Shown: positions 11,675 through 22,074, counted from the first letter of the stretch. The stretch: DNA of 64,000 nt from Cordia subcordata (GCA_028554755.1 JAPTOF010000002.1:16059001-16123000); one strand, 5' to 3'. Notes: generated by a model from the sequence alone, not told the origin. Translations and numbers: made by a program.

Positions 11675-11786
11675 ATTCTTGAGATTGAGTTGTTTGATGT
11701 TTTTGGAATTGATATCATGGTCCCTTTGTTATTCTTGAGATTGAGTTGTTTGATGTTTTTGGAATTGATTTCATGGGTCCCTTTCC
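11675..11786 (+). repeat. 56-bp tandem duplication in integrase remnant
   Basis: ATTCTTGAGATTGAGTTGTT begins at 11675 and again at 11731. The two 56-bp units are nearly identical, so this is a recent local duplication relative to the decay of the element. Because 56 is not a multiple of three it shifts the reading frame. Confidence 0.85.
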
Positions 11787-12322
11787 CTCTTTATTTAATA
11801 ATCACTATATTTAGTAATGGTAGATCATGTGTCCAAATAGGTAGAAGATATTGCAACTCCTACTAATAATGCTAAAGTGGTGATAAGATTTGTGAAAAAA
11901 TAAACCTTTTCTAGGTTTGGAGTTCCAAGGGCAATAACTAGAGATGGAGATTCTCTCATATGTAGCCTCCAGTTTGAGACTTGTTGAAGAAATATTATAA
12001 CTCACAAGATAGGAATCCCATATCATCCCCAAACAAGCGAGTGGGGGAAAATTTCAAATTGAGAGTTAAACTATATCTTGGAGAAAATAGTTAGCAACTC
12101 AAGAAAAGATTGGGCACATAAGTTGAATCATGCACTTTGGGCATGCAAGACAACTTTCAAACTCCTATAGACTTGTTTTAGGAAATCTTGTCATTTGCTG
12201 GTTAAATTGGAGAACAAGGCTTATTAGGCCACCAAAGCATTGAACTTTGACTTGAAAGCAGTGGGAAAGAAACAATTGTTGCAGTTAAATGAATCAGAGG
12301 AGTTTTATTTAGATGCTCACGT

Positions 12323-12875
12323 TGTTTGGGCTAGAAATCATTGGGCCTAAAAAGATCCATAGTATACTTGGATTAGGGCCCAGTTTGTTGGGCTGTACAA
12401 TTGAAAGTCTGGAAGCCAAGGCCTAAAATCTTGGCGCTTCTAGAATATTAAAGCAAGACTACAATTAGGGGTCAACTTAATCCCCATGGATACACATGGA
12501 AAAAAGATATGCATGATCAGAACAGATAAAGATTGACAAATTGCAAGAGACGTTCATTGTGATACGATGAGGAGATTAAAAGGGTGAAGAGGACTCTTCC
12601 ATCCTGGGGTTATAAAAGCACAGCTACCCAAGAGGTAGAGGGAATCAACCTAAACACCAAAGCCTACTCTAACAACTATAGGTTTGCCCTAGAAAAACCA
12701 GCCCTACAATTGCTTCCAATTCTTGTTTTCCCATAACAAAATCCTGACTTGAGCGTCAAAGTACTTTTAGCCGGTACCACACCAAGGATTTTTGCCACTT
12801 ACTTTGCCTTTTGATTTTGCAAGTTATTGGAGCCATACTTGACATTATTTGTAATTGTAGAAACTGCCCTCTACA
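12323..12875 (+). mobile_element. Solo LTR of Tat-type Gypsy inside the integrase
   Basis: A 553-bp block begins TGTTTGGG and ends CTCTACA. It interrupts the Athila integrase exactly between codons for DAH and VNAK, which are adjacent in the family. Flanks are CACGT (12318-12322) and TACGT (12876-12880), a 5-bp target-site duplication with one mismatch. Inside are a TATA-like GGGTTATAAAAGC at about 12608 and the segment GACTTGAGCGTC-----TTTAGCCGGTACCACACCA (12744-12783). The same segment occurs in the LTRs of elements B and C. No internal retroelement sequence remains, so it is a solo LTR left by LTR-LTR recombination. Confidence 0.75.
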
Positions 12876-12985
12876 TACGTGAATGCTAAGATCTATAAGG
12901 AGAGAACTAAGCAGTGGCATGATAAGCATATTCAAAAGAGAGACTTTGAAGTTAGACGGCAAGTTTTATTCTTATACTGCTAGTA

Positions 12986-13592
12986 TCATCTGAGCTACAC
13001 ACTGTGTTAGTGATATATATATATATATACACACCAACTAAACTCAATCTGACCCGCTGCTACCACGTGGAAGCTCTTCCAACCATACAAGTTGCATTGC
13101 TTTTGACAAAAGAAAAAAAGAAAGAAAGAAAACAAAAAGAAAAGATCATACCTACTGCATATGAGTTTGGCTCTTCAAAGTGGTATACTTATAGTAACCT
13201 AATATAATTGCAAATAAATAAACCTTAACAATATAAAAGGCATTCATCGTTTCGTATTCTAAAATTAAAATAATTATCATATTTCAATTACTATTCTTAT
13301 TTTTTCTATCAGGTCCAAACAAACACGTAATAAAATTTATAAAAAAAAAATTATTGATAATGCTAGAAATTTTTCATAATAATGCTACAATCATTATCTA
13401 AAAACATTAGTTTTCCAATCCAATTAATACATGGAATTACCATTATTAATCATGAAACAAGTCAACATTTAAAGTACTAATTTTTCATGCAATGCACTAA
13501 ACTGGTATCTTAACAAATAACGTTCAAGCTTTAGCAATATTTGCTATTGCATTTTTTGTTATTCCTGCTTTTCCCAGCTTTTAGGTTCCCTA
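12986..13592. other. No gene; AT microsatellite and 3' flank of the ERF gene
   Basis: The segment has an (AT)n/(AC)n run at about 13013-13032 and AT-rich sequence. It must include the 3' untranslated region of the minus-strand AP2/ERF gene just below 13593. No poly(A) signal can be assigned with confidence. Confidence 0.4.
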
Positions 13593-14108
13593 TCAATCCC
13601 AAAGAGAATCATCAGGGATTTCTTCATAGTCACTCATCTCATAATCATTAGGAAAAAACATAGGCTGGTCAGTCAATTCAGGCCACATTTTTGGTGAATC
13701 CAGTGGAGAATCATTAATGGCTTGTATTTGGCTTGGTGAGAGACCTATAGTGACTGGAGCAGCAACATTAGCAGTGGTGTTGCTTGTTTCTCCAGGCCCG
13801 TCTCTGGAACACAGCAAAGCAGCTGCCTCTTGAGCAGCCAAACGTACATCTTCAGCACTTGAGCTTGCTGGCTTAGGAAGACTATGCGCCATCTCAGGAA
13901 AATTAAGCTTTGCTGATTGCCCCCTGAAGTGCAATGCCACTGCGTCATACGCCACGGCTGCCATTTCCGGTGTCTCGAAACTGCCTAGCCATATTCGGGT
14001 TTTGTTCCCCGGCTCGCGAATTTCGGACACCCATTTCCCCCATTTTCGCTTCCTGACACCCCGATAGGGCGAGCTGATACCTCCTTTGTTGTTGCTCGGC
14101 CCTTCCAT
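13593..14108 (-). CDS. AP2/ERF transcription factor, DREB subfamily
   Basis: This intronless 171-residue protein has one complete AP2/ERF DNA-binding domain at residues 15-72, from [19 protein letters not shown] to [11 protein letters not shown]. The WLG element (RIWLGSF) and the [10 protein letters not shown] helix are intact. In standard AP2 numbering, Val14 and Glu19 (W-V-S-E-I-R-E) place it in the DREB rather than the ERF subfamily, so the expected target is a DRE/CRT (CCGAC) element in nuclear DNA. After the domain come [22 protein letters not shown], a segment common in DREB group II/III proteins, and an acidic tail [17 protein letters not shown] that could serve activation. The length (about 170 aa) is usual for small DREB/ERF proteins of the ERF020/ERF022 type, but the exact orthologue is not assigned. 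The ATG at 14106-14108 has G at -3 and +4 and starts six residues before the conserved region. The TGA at 13593-13595 ends the gene. Codons and GC content are much more gene-like than the flanking DNA, and no break is seen. Confidence 0.94.
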   Translation of the reverse strand: MEGPSNNKGGISSPYRGVRKRKWGKWVSEIREPGNKTRIWLGSFETPEMAAVAYDAVALHFRGQSAKLNFPEMAHSLPKPASSSAEDVRLAAQEAAALLCSRDGPGETSNTTANVAAPVTIGLSPSQIQAINDSPLDSPKMWPELTDQPMFFPNDYEMSDYEEIPDDSLWD

Positions 14109-14267
14109 GTCGTATCTTCTCTATAAGTTTATACTTTTTGACTAAGGTGATAACAACTGACAGGTGATTTATCACCTAATGTTTCAGACTTTTTAGATTT
14201 GGAGTCAATGCATTGAATTGTAAAGTTCTTAACAAAGATTCTGTGTGACAAAAAGTCATGAAGTCCT

Positions 14268-14284
14268 ACAATATATATATACAA
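14268..14284 (-). promoter_or_regulatory. Candidate TATA box of the ERF gene
   Basis: On the minus strand the sequence reads TTGTATATATATATTGTAGG, about 165 bp upstream of the start codon. It is a plausible TATA box that would give a 5' leader of roughly 130 bp. The assignment rests on position and base composition only, in an AT-rich region where TATA-like strings are common. Confidence 0.4.
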
Positions 14285-14552
14285 TTTCGTTACTCATAAA
14301 AGTCGTTTTAGCCATGATTATGACGAGATCATGGATTTTAAGTTGATGGTTGGTTCCATGAAATCTTTGTCAAAGTTCTTCATAATAAAGATTTTGGAGT
14401 ACTTATAAGCAAAATGTATTTCTCATGCATATATATTAATGCCTTACAGTTTGGCAGCAATATTACTTCATTCATATGGATCTGAGGATTATAATCACAT
14501 ACTTAATTCCACTATAAAATGATACTTTTCACTTATTGGAATAATCCAAAAG

Positions 14553-14558
14553 CACGTG
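14553..14558. promoter_or_regulatory. G-box CACGTG upstream of the ERF gene
   Basis: A palindromic CACGTG within AGCACGTGAG lies about 450 bp upstream of the start codon. G-boxes/ABREs bind bZIP or bHLH factors and are frequent in stress-gene promoters. A single 6-mer is weak evidence. Confidence 0.25.
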
Positions 14559-14599
14559 AGAGTGAAGCACTTAATTAGATGTCTGGCTTAAAATTGCAA

Positions 14600-15358
14600 A
14601 GTAGTTTCTAGTCTAGTGATAAAAACATGATATTTTGTGAGGTCATTGTTGATATTTCCTGTTAAGACGCGGTTTGATCGAAGTGGCAGCAGTTCAAGGT
14701 CGGAGAAGTGTAACTTGGATTACACACTCTTTATCCACTAATATAATCTTTTATGAAAAACTTTTTCGATCTCATTAAGATTTAGAGTTGAAGACACAAA
14801 GCTCTATTAAGAGGATGTATTTTTCATATTATTAATTAGTTTTTAGAATAACACAAGAGAATCGAGTGGCTTGATATATTTAATTCAAAATGTAAGTTAA
14901 ATCTCACGTTCATACTCTAAATGCTCTGCTTTTGGGCCAACACTGTAAGGTTAATCGGCCACCAATTTGCCACTCTATTCTATGCTCAATACTTCACTAT
15001 ATACGGCTCGCTACATATATGATATGAAGTATGAACTATGATGAAAATACAAATTAATTAATTGCTTATCCTATGTACATCAATTTATCATAATTATATA
15101 ACAATTAACAAGGGTAATGGGCATACGAAATAGAAAACTTTAAGAATAAATGGTGGTTTTCTAGCACCACAATAGGTGGTGGTTAAAACCGTCACTATAT
15201 AGTAGATATGGACAGTGATTTTTGGCAATCGCGGCAATTATGACAAAGGAAGGAGGAAAAAAGAAAAAAGGAGCTGCTGCCTCTTCCCTATTTTTTGTGA
15301 AGTGCCACATCCATTTTCTTAAAAGTTTAAATGAGTAGTTCATTCATTCATTCTTTTC
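14600..15358. other. No gene; possible SINE-like fragment near 14610-14780
   Basis: CTAGTCTAGTGATAAAAAC (about 14610) resembles a tRNA A box and GCGGTTTGATCG (about 14670) a decayed B box, but the spacing is long and no target-site duplication is visible. The rest is AT-rich. A short inverted motif TGGTGGTTTTCTAGCACCAC at about 15151-15170 is unexplained. Confidence 0.25.
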
Positions 15359-16335
15359 ATTTTACTCCTATATTTTGTTGAAATCGCATAAAACTTTTTT
15401 TGGTTTCAAAATTTTGTTGATACCTTGTGTAATTTCAAAAATATTTCACATTGGCCCTCGCCATTAGCTTTTTTGTTAGAGTTAATAGAAAGTGTAAGAA
15501 ATGCTTATATAGTACAACTTGACTTATCAATAATAAAAAAAAAGTAAGTAAGGTGGTGCAAATTCCTTATTTAATTTTGAAAATAATGCAAATTCCTCAT
15601 CTAATATGAATAAGGTATATATGCGTGTGCGTGTGTGTGTATATATCCTAAATTGTATAGATTTCTTTGTTTGAATAATTCGTTGTTAAGCAATTCTAAA
15701 TTCTATAATAATTGAATACATATCAACAAAATTTGTTCTATTACATACGTTGATTGTTCTTTAGTTTTTTTATTATGTGATATGCATTTAGTTATTATTT
15801 AAAATATTCTCTTTGGTTAACAAGGAGTCATTTACGTTAAAGAAAAGGTTACATAACTTATGAAAGATATTTCAAATTTTCATCATTTAAGGGTGTATTT
15901 GCGCCAATTAAAATCAAAGGGAGAAATTCACACCAATCTTAAATGTAGAGGGGAATCTATACCAATTTTAATACATTGGATCTGGAACTTTCCTCGAATT
16001 TTTGTTGTTGATATGTATTTGACTATTGTTTAATATACTGTATTGCTTAACAAGGAGTTATTGGAGATAAATTTTTTGATTTCTTCACTTATCTACCTTA
16101 TTTCAAATTAGAGGAAGGAATTTGCAACTAATATAGTTCACTTTTCTTTTTCATTTTTTATAAGTCAAGTTGCAATGCAGGCACTTTTTTTACAATCTCT
16201 ATTGTCAATCTCTAATGAAAAAAATAACGACGGAACCAATGTGTAATGGTTTTTAAACTACAAAAGAGTATAAACAAGTTTTGAAATTACAAAAAAAATA
16301 TTATACGATTTTGTTAAAATATAAGAGAATAAAAT
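15359..16335. mobile_element. Long-TIR, probably Mutator-like, non-autonomous element
   Basis: The first ~200 bp (ATTTTACTCCTATATTTTGTTG... to about 15530) and the reverse complement of the last ~200 bp (ending ...AGAATAAAAT at 16335) align along their length. Shared blocks include ATCGYATAA, AATTTCAAAA, CACATTGG and CAACTTGACTTAT. Such long terminal inverted repeats suggest a MULE. The flanking 9-mers ATTCTTTTC and ATATTTTAC agree at 7 of 9 positions, a possible decayed 9-bp duplication. The interior has a pair of ~60-bp direct repeats (about 15775 and 16008, each with TTAACAAGGAGT) and a TG/TA microsatellite. No transposase is visible. Confidence 0.58.
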
Positions 16336-17909
16336 ATATTTTACTCTTTAGAAAATTTATCTAAGCTTAAATATGGAAAAGGTCATTCCGAGATTGCCAC
16401 TCAACATGTGGCCCAAATATAATAATATAAGAATAAGAATGTAGATGTTAAGACAATGTAATCCATTAAAATAATAATAAATATCTCACAATTAAATCCA
16501 ATACCACATTCCTCAATGTTGCACTATGTGTATGTGAAACGAAAAGCTTTTTATTCACCTTTTCTTGAGGCTCACAATAAATACTTGGACCGTGATGGAT
16601 CCCAAGTCCACCTAATGAATACTCGAAACTGGAACGAAAGATATTTGCCGCCACAAACTTTTGCCAATATAAAAAGTAGGTCAAATATCTTAGTAATTCT
16701 TTTTTTATCTTTTATAATTAAGATATTTCTGATTCTTTATGTTTCAAAATAAATTTTTAGCCTCTAAATCAAACAACTGAAGTTTCATCTCGTTAAAGGT
16801 TTTTTTTTCTCGGTAAGTACGTCCATTTCATTCCACTAAAAAAAAAAGAATATTTACAAAAATGGGGCTATAAAAAATGTATGCCCCAGGCTATACAAAA
16901 ATTACGATCGTTAGCACTATCCACATATTTTCGTTGAGCGAAAATTTGCTTAATATTTGTATAAATTTTCGCCACAATTTGCTCCTCCGTGCAATCATGT
17001 TTTCCATACGAGTCATGCATATTTTTTTCCCGGAAACCTATATTTTCATTTTAGTGATATGTTCCGAACTTGTGGAGGATAAGATAATGAGAATAACATA
17101 AGTGAACAATGTTAAATTATTTATGGGAACTAACTATTACATTAAATTTCCCAGTTTTTAGAGATTAAAAATTTATTTTGAAACATTTTATCAAAATGTC
17201 ACAATTATAAAAAATAAAGGAACTCTGAAAGTATGTAATCTTTGAAGTTACAGCAATTCTCATCTATACTCTAGACATTTACAAAAGAAAATGAAGCATA
17301 GAGCTAAACTATGGAGCGAACTCAGCATGCTTGTGTTCTGTGTCAATTACGTGCAGATTAAATCACTCATGCAATTATAATAGATTAATTTTGTTGGGAC
17401 TTTTACATTTTTTCTAGAACTATTTTTGTTTGTTCATTAAGTTTTTCTTTGTAGTTTACAAATATTTAATTTGTTCTTGACCCCACAAAAAAGTCATTTT
17501 TAAAAAAGCCTAATTTTGAATATAATGTTGTGGTATCGGTTTTGGAGATCTCGAATTGAATTGACAAATCGTACTAAATTATACCGAAATTGAAATTTCT
17601 GTTAATCTTTGTACAAGAATCAAACTGAACCAAGATTGCAGCCTATCCATTTTCGGATGGCGGTGCTTCCTTGGTAGTGGACCTGGATTGGCAAGTTTTA
17701 GTAGTAAAGAATAGGAAGTGAGAGTGGCGATTGGTAATAAATATTCAAAACTTTAGGGATAATTTTTCGTTGTCTATGGGTACATGAATTTGCCGTTATT
17801 CGACATCTAGCCCCACCACTCCTATAAAAACAGGTTAAAAAAACTTGATAGAATATTCCGAGACATAAGTACGGTTTTATATTTCATGTTTAATTTAGAA
17901 CGAATTTAT
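16336..17909. other. No gene or repeat recognised
   Basis: The sequence is AT-rich. Several short open frames exist, but none has a recognisable domain, and codon composition is that of the surrounding intergenic DNA. No TIR pair or LTR was found. Confidence 0.3.
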
Positions 17910-17918
17910 TTATTTTTA

Positions 17919-18207
17919 GGGTTTATTTTTTTAATAGTATATGGATTATTGACTTTGTCGCATTTTAATCCTTTGATTTTTAAAATAAACTTTTTAGTCC
18001 TTAAACTCCTAAAATGAACCTTTTTTTTGAAGGACTAAACACGTCCTATTTATCAAAATTAAAAGACTAATGATGTCCTATTTATCAAAATTGAAGGACC
18101 AACGATGTTCTATTTATCAGAATTCAAGGGCTTAAGGCTCATTTAGAAAGAAAAAAACTAAAGTGCGGCAAAGTCAATAGTTTATAGATTATTAGAGGAA
18201 TAAATCC
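17919..18207. mobile_element. Mutator-like MITE with perfect 9-bp target duplication
   Basis: This 289-bp element begins GGGTTTATT and ends AATAAATCC. Its terminal inverted repeats run about 60 bp and include ATTATTGACTTTGTCGCATTTTA on the left and its near-complement TAAAGTGCGGCAAAGTCAATAGT on the right, each within a longer match. It is flanked by a perfect 9-bp repeat TTATTTTTA (17910-17918 and 18208-18216), the length expected of MULEs. The centre holds three tandem 32-bp units, each with GTYCTATTTATCARAATT (starts 18043, 18075, 18107). No protein is encoded. Confidence 0.85.
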
Positions 18208-18216
18208 TTATTTTTA

Positions 18217-18549
18217 ATAGCAAATGATCGTAGATTTATATAGTCATAAATCTTTAAAATTCACAAATAGATCTTATTTTATGCATTCATTTCAAATTAA
18301 TATAATTATTTAATTATTAATGTGAAATTATTCACAATTGTTAAAAAAAAAAAAGGCTCTTATGTATGTAAAAGATTATAAAATCACGAACAACAACAAA
18401 ATCTTCCCATAAAACTTTAATAAATTAACTTAGTTTAGACCAAATCTCTGTCTCCCTCTACTTTTTTCTTTTGAGATTATAAATTCTCCATTATCCTCTA
18501 CTTTTCCTTTTGACTTCAATGTGGTTCTCCAAAACCACCTGCGTACATG
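18217..18549. other. No gene; AT-rich spacer
   Basis: This short intergenic stretch lies between two DNA elements. It has an A-run at about 18341-18353 and no frame or repeat structure I can support. Confidence 0.3.
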
Positions 18550-18557
18550 AACCAACG

Positions 18558-19243
18558 TAGGGATGGCAACGGGACAAGTACCCTATCCACAAAGGAATCC
18601 CAAACCCGCTACCTGGATAGCATCCCAATTCCCATTTTCATCCCAAACCCGGATAAAAATTAAATGGGATTCCCATTCCCGGAACATTCCAAACTCGCGG
18701 GTACCCGGAACGTCCCAAACCCGGTTAAAAATTTTAAAATTTAAATAAAAATTTTAACAATAAACATCTCAAATCCAAATTTAAGATATGTTTTCAACCC
18801 TGAAATTCGAATTAAATCACTAAATTTTAAAAAACTAACCATTTAAATAAATTTTCTCCAAAAAATCTAAACAATATCACTAAAATAGATTAAAATGATA
18901 AAATTTTAAAGAGTAAAATTTTAAGGGTTCAAACTTTACTACTACTAGAAAGTAAATTATTCTCTTAATTTTTAGTATATAATGTACTTATGTACTTAAA
19001 ACTATTATTAATTAATAAATGTAAAACATCTACACACATATATGTACATATATGTATATATACATAACCGGGTTCGGGAATGCGGGTACTCAGGGATCAA
19101 TCCCAGTTCCGTCCCAAACCCTAACGGGTATTTTTAATCGTTCTAGATTCGTTTCGGGTTCTTAACAGGAGGAATTTTATCGAATTTTAATCGGATCGAT
19201 CGATGCCGAGTACCCTAAGTCACTCATCCCATTGCCATTCCTA
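18558..19243. mobile_element. hAT-like non-autonomous element with perfect 8-bp duplication
   Basis: The 686-bp element starts TAGGGATGGCAACGGGACAA and ends CCCATTGCCATTCCTA, imperfect inverted repeats of the TAGGGATGGCAA type. An exact 8-bp direct repeat AACCAACG flanks it (18550-18557 and 19244-19251), as expected for hAT elements. Both subterminal regions are GC-rich with repeated CCCAAACCCG / CGGGTAC / CGGGTTCGGG words, and the core is AT-rich. No transposase frame is present. A shorter relative lies at 21583-22066. Confidence 0.87.
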
Positions 19244-19251
19244 AACCAACG

Positions 19252-19780
19252 CCCCCACCATGAGATCCCATTGAAAGTTTAGGGACTTCTATAACTTTAT
19301 TCTTAAATAATCTTTTTTAAAAAAAAAAAAAAGATTTATCTCGACCGACAAGGATGAAGTCATACGCCTTTGAATGTATTGCTCAATCCGAATTACTTAA
19401 TCTTCTTTGGAAGCCAATTATATCAAACCAAAATTTGTTGGGATTTAATTGCATTAAACTCACCAACGATGTTAATAATTTAAATTAATAATCGGAATTA
19501 ATCCAAATTACATTAATAACCAAAACTACTAATTATTTGAATTTTTTCTGTTTGATTTTGTTTCTTAATCAAATGACCGAATTTGAACAATGATGCTAAC
19601 TTTTTCCTCTCTTAAAGCCTTGAACAGATAGATTTGCTTCCTTTTTTGGTACACAGTGCAATTTCTCCTTTTTCTCCTTTTTGTTATTTTCTGGGCCAAG
19701 AAACAGAGTGTGAAGTGCTGAAAACCTCGTTTGAGTGTAGAAGCATTTTGGTTTTTTCATGTTAATTTGATGGCACAACA
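19252..19780. other. No gene; spacer between DNA elements
   Basis: The stretch has a poly(A) tract at about 19318-19332 and no supportable reading frame. It ends at the 9-bp target duplication of the next element. Confidence 0.3.
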
Positions 19781-19789
19781 GAATATAGC

Positions 19790-21457
19790 GGCTTATTTAT
19801 CAAAATAATATTAAAAAAAAAGTTTTCCAAAATGTAATCGCCTTTAAAGGGTTTCCTAGAATATAATATCTATACTTTTAGATAATAGAAAATAGGTTCC
19901 GCTTTTTCAAAAGCACAAATGAGTGATTATGACATTTCAAAATTTCTTTTTCTGAAAAAGCAGAAAGTTTAAAAACTGAACATTCTTTAAGATTTTGAGA
20001 TTCTTTGACAAAATTTTTTTACCATCCCTAATAGCTAGGAATGGCAACAAAACGGATAATTGTCTTTTCAAATTCCATCCTAATCCCGAAACCCGACCCA
20101 AACCCAATTTAAAAATAAGTAAACAATTTAAACATGAAGCGTCCAAACTTGCGAAACTAGGTAACTATCCAAACCAAATACATAAAATCTTGAAATTTTT
20201 AGAGAAAAAAAAAACTAAAACACAAATATGTCAACTAAGACAAAGTAAACTTCTAAAAACTAGAAAAATTTGTAAATCTACCATTTCAAAGACCCAAAAA
20301 ATTAAAAATGGAAAAGACTCTAAATATGCAATCTTTTAACAACCTCCCAAAAAATAAATACATATATAACAAAAAAAACAAAAAAAATCAAATTCTTAAA
20401 AAATTAAAATAGCCAAAGTAAAGATCAAAAACCGCAATCTCTTAACAGCACTTAAAAAATAAATACATTTATAAGGAGAAAAAACAATAATTTTTTAGAT
20501 GTAAAATATAAAAATCCTAAATTTATTATTTCAAACTCATCTCGCAGTATTATTAGTAAAGTTGGGAGGCATGATATACTAGAAGAATCCAGAGCCACAG
20601 AATTCTTTATTTTCTTTATGATTTATGTTTAAATTTGAAGAAACAAATGCTAACGTTTCAAGTGTCAAATTATTTTTGGTCATTACGGAAATCAAATTTT
20701 ATAATCAATATATATCTTAATTTTTTAGGATAATGATAAAAGTTTAGCGAGAATCTAATCTTGCCATCATTTTATTAGCTCATCTAATCTTCTTATCAAG
20801 CCAAGTGTATACATACATGAGATCATAAGTTTTAATAAGTAGATAAGAAAATGTTAGTAATATATTTATAACGAATTAATAAATATAAAATTCAGAACGA
20901 GAATTGCATATCGCTCTGAGTATTGGGAACATTACTAGTTTCCTAAATTTGAGTTTCTAGAAAATGTGATGCTCGCCACATGAAAAATTTTATCTTTACC
21001 ACTTAGTGATTTTTTTTAATACCATTGTTATACATATTTGTTTAATTTTATATTAGAAAAAAAATTCATTAATTGTGTTAATAAACTTTTGTAATGGTTC
21101 TATAATGGGAAATTACACGTACGGCCTCGTGGTCAACGAATATCGGTTACTCAAAGAATCTCACGAAATTTGAAAAAAAATTTCTTTTAAAATTTTTTGT
21201 TTTTTGAGAAAGCAGAAATTGAAATTGTTCCTTTAGAAATTTCTGCTTTTCTGAAAAGCCGAATTTGCTTTTGTCATTTTATCTAACCTCTGTCAGCTGC
21301 CGTGTGTATTTTGGAATGTCACATTTCTGCTTTTTGAGAAAGCAGAATTCATTTTCTACTATCCCAATACACAAAAATTATATTTTGGTAACTCATCTCA
21401 AAACAATATTATTTTGGAAAGATTTTATTTCTTTATTATTATTTTGGTAAATAAGCC
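19790..21457. mobile_element. Mutator-like non-autonomous element, 1.67 kb
   Basis: The left end GGCTTATTTATCAAAATAAT and the right end ATTATTTTGGTAAATAAGCC are inverted repeats. They extend inward through a shared TTTCCAAAAT block. Flanking 9-mers GAATATAGC (19781-19789) and AAATATAGC (21458-21466) match at 8 of 9 positions, fitting MULE target duplications. Subterminal inverted words of the type TTTCTGCTTTT/GAAAAGCAGAAA recur at about 19945, 21215, 21240 and 21325. No transposase is seen. A sequence like the hAT-family end (TAGGAATGGCAAC, about 20036) lies inside without a matching second end. Confidence 0.75.
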
Positions 21458-21582
21458 AAATATAGCTCTCTCAACTAATTGAAACCAAACCTAATATAAA
21501 ATTAATCCAAACAAACTTTATATTTCGATCCGATCATTCTAGCTCAATATTTAATTTATACTCGAATAATGTGAACCTTATT

Positions 21583-22066
21583 TAAGGATGGCAATGGTGC
21601 AGGGTAGGGACAGGGTGTGCTCACCCTTATTTCGCACCTACTAATAAAACTCTCCCCTACCGCCATCATATACTTATGATATGGTAAACTCCTATACAAC
21701 CGTCCCCGTGCCACCGTCCCCGTGCCAGTTAGATAGAAAAAAGTTCGCCCCGTCGCCTCCCCTAGGAGTATCGGTCGCCAAAGTCAATGACGTTAAATTT
21801 TTTTTTAAAAATAATAATATATAAGAACGTATTAAAAGTAAATTAACTTTTACAACAAAATGAAAGAGATTTTAATAATATAAAATTTATATTAAAAATA
21901 CATAAGAACATAATAAAAGTAACAAATATACATATATAGCAAGGCAAAGCAGAGTTAGGTGTATGAACACTTACCCCGGCCCACCCCTTTAGCAAGGGTT
22001 TTTTGAGCAAAACTCCGCTCCTACTCCTTTGAAGCGAAGCGAGATGGGGTATCATTGTCTTCCTTG
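21583..22066. mobile_element. hAT-like element related to 18558-19243
   Basis: The left end TAAGGATGGCAATGGTGC and the right end ATCATTGTCTTCCTTG are imperfect inverted repeats of the same terminal family. Flanking 8-mers ACCTTATT (21575-21582) and TCCCTATT (22067-22074) agree at 6 of 8. The subterminal parts are GC-rich (CCGTCCCCGTGCC twice in tandem, CCCCGGCCCACCCC) and the core is AT-rich. It is non-coding and appears older than its relative because termini and duplication are both decayed. Confidence 0.62.
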
Positions 22067-22074
22067 TCCCTATT

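Larger units (their letters stand above)
11390..12980 (+). pseudogene. Athila-type integrase remnant split by a solo LTR
   Basis: Integrase blocks in order are KCYFWEESLLYKHFLDG, ELFDVFGIDFMGPFP near 11745-11785, VMVDHVSK then a stop (TAG 11838-11840), FGVPRAITRDGDS near 11915-11950, IGIPYHPQTSEW near 12010-12040, HALWACKTTFK, and LKAVGKKQLLQLNESEEFYLDAH up to 12320. The C-terminus resumes after the inserted LTR as VNAKIYKERTKQWHDKHIQKRDFEVRRQVLF (12879-12973). A 56-bp tandem duplication (starts 11675 and 11731) shifts the frame before the first catalytic aspartate block. The family is placed as Athila by the DVWGIDFMGPFP-like motif. It is not functional. Confidence 0.75.

Noticed and set aside
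13945..14175. Open frame overlapping the start of the ERF gene on the same strand
   Set aside because: It begins at GTG, not ATG, and shadows the AP2 coding frame.
15150..15180. TGGTGGTTTTCTAGCACCAC inverted motif as a possible CACTA subterminal end
   Set aside because: No CACTA terminus or repeated subterminal motif accompanies it.
16466..17101. Overlapping open frames of 72-78 codons on both strands
   Set aside because: AT-rich composition, no recognisable domain, and no promoter or splice context.
20036..20140. Left end of a hAT-like element (TAGGAATGGCAAC) inside the MULE at 19790-21457
   Set aside because: No matching right end or 8-bp duplication was found downstream, so it is not listed as an element.
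19995..20339. 114-codon open frame rich in Lys, Asn and Ile
   Set aside because: It lies in the A-rich interior of a non-autonomous MULE; composition is that of poly-A-rich DNA and no domain is seen.
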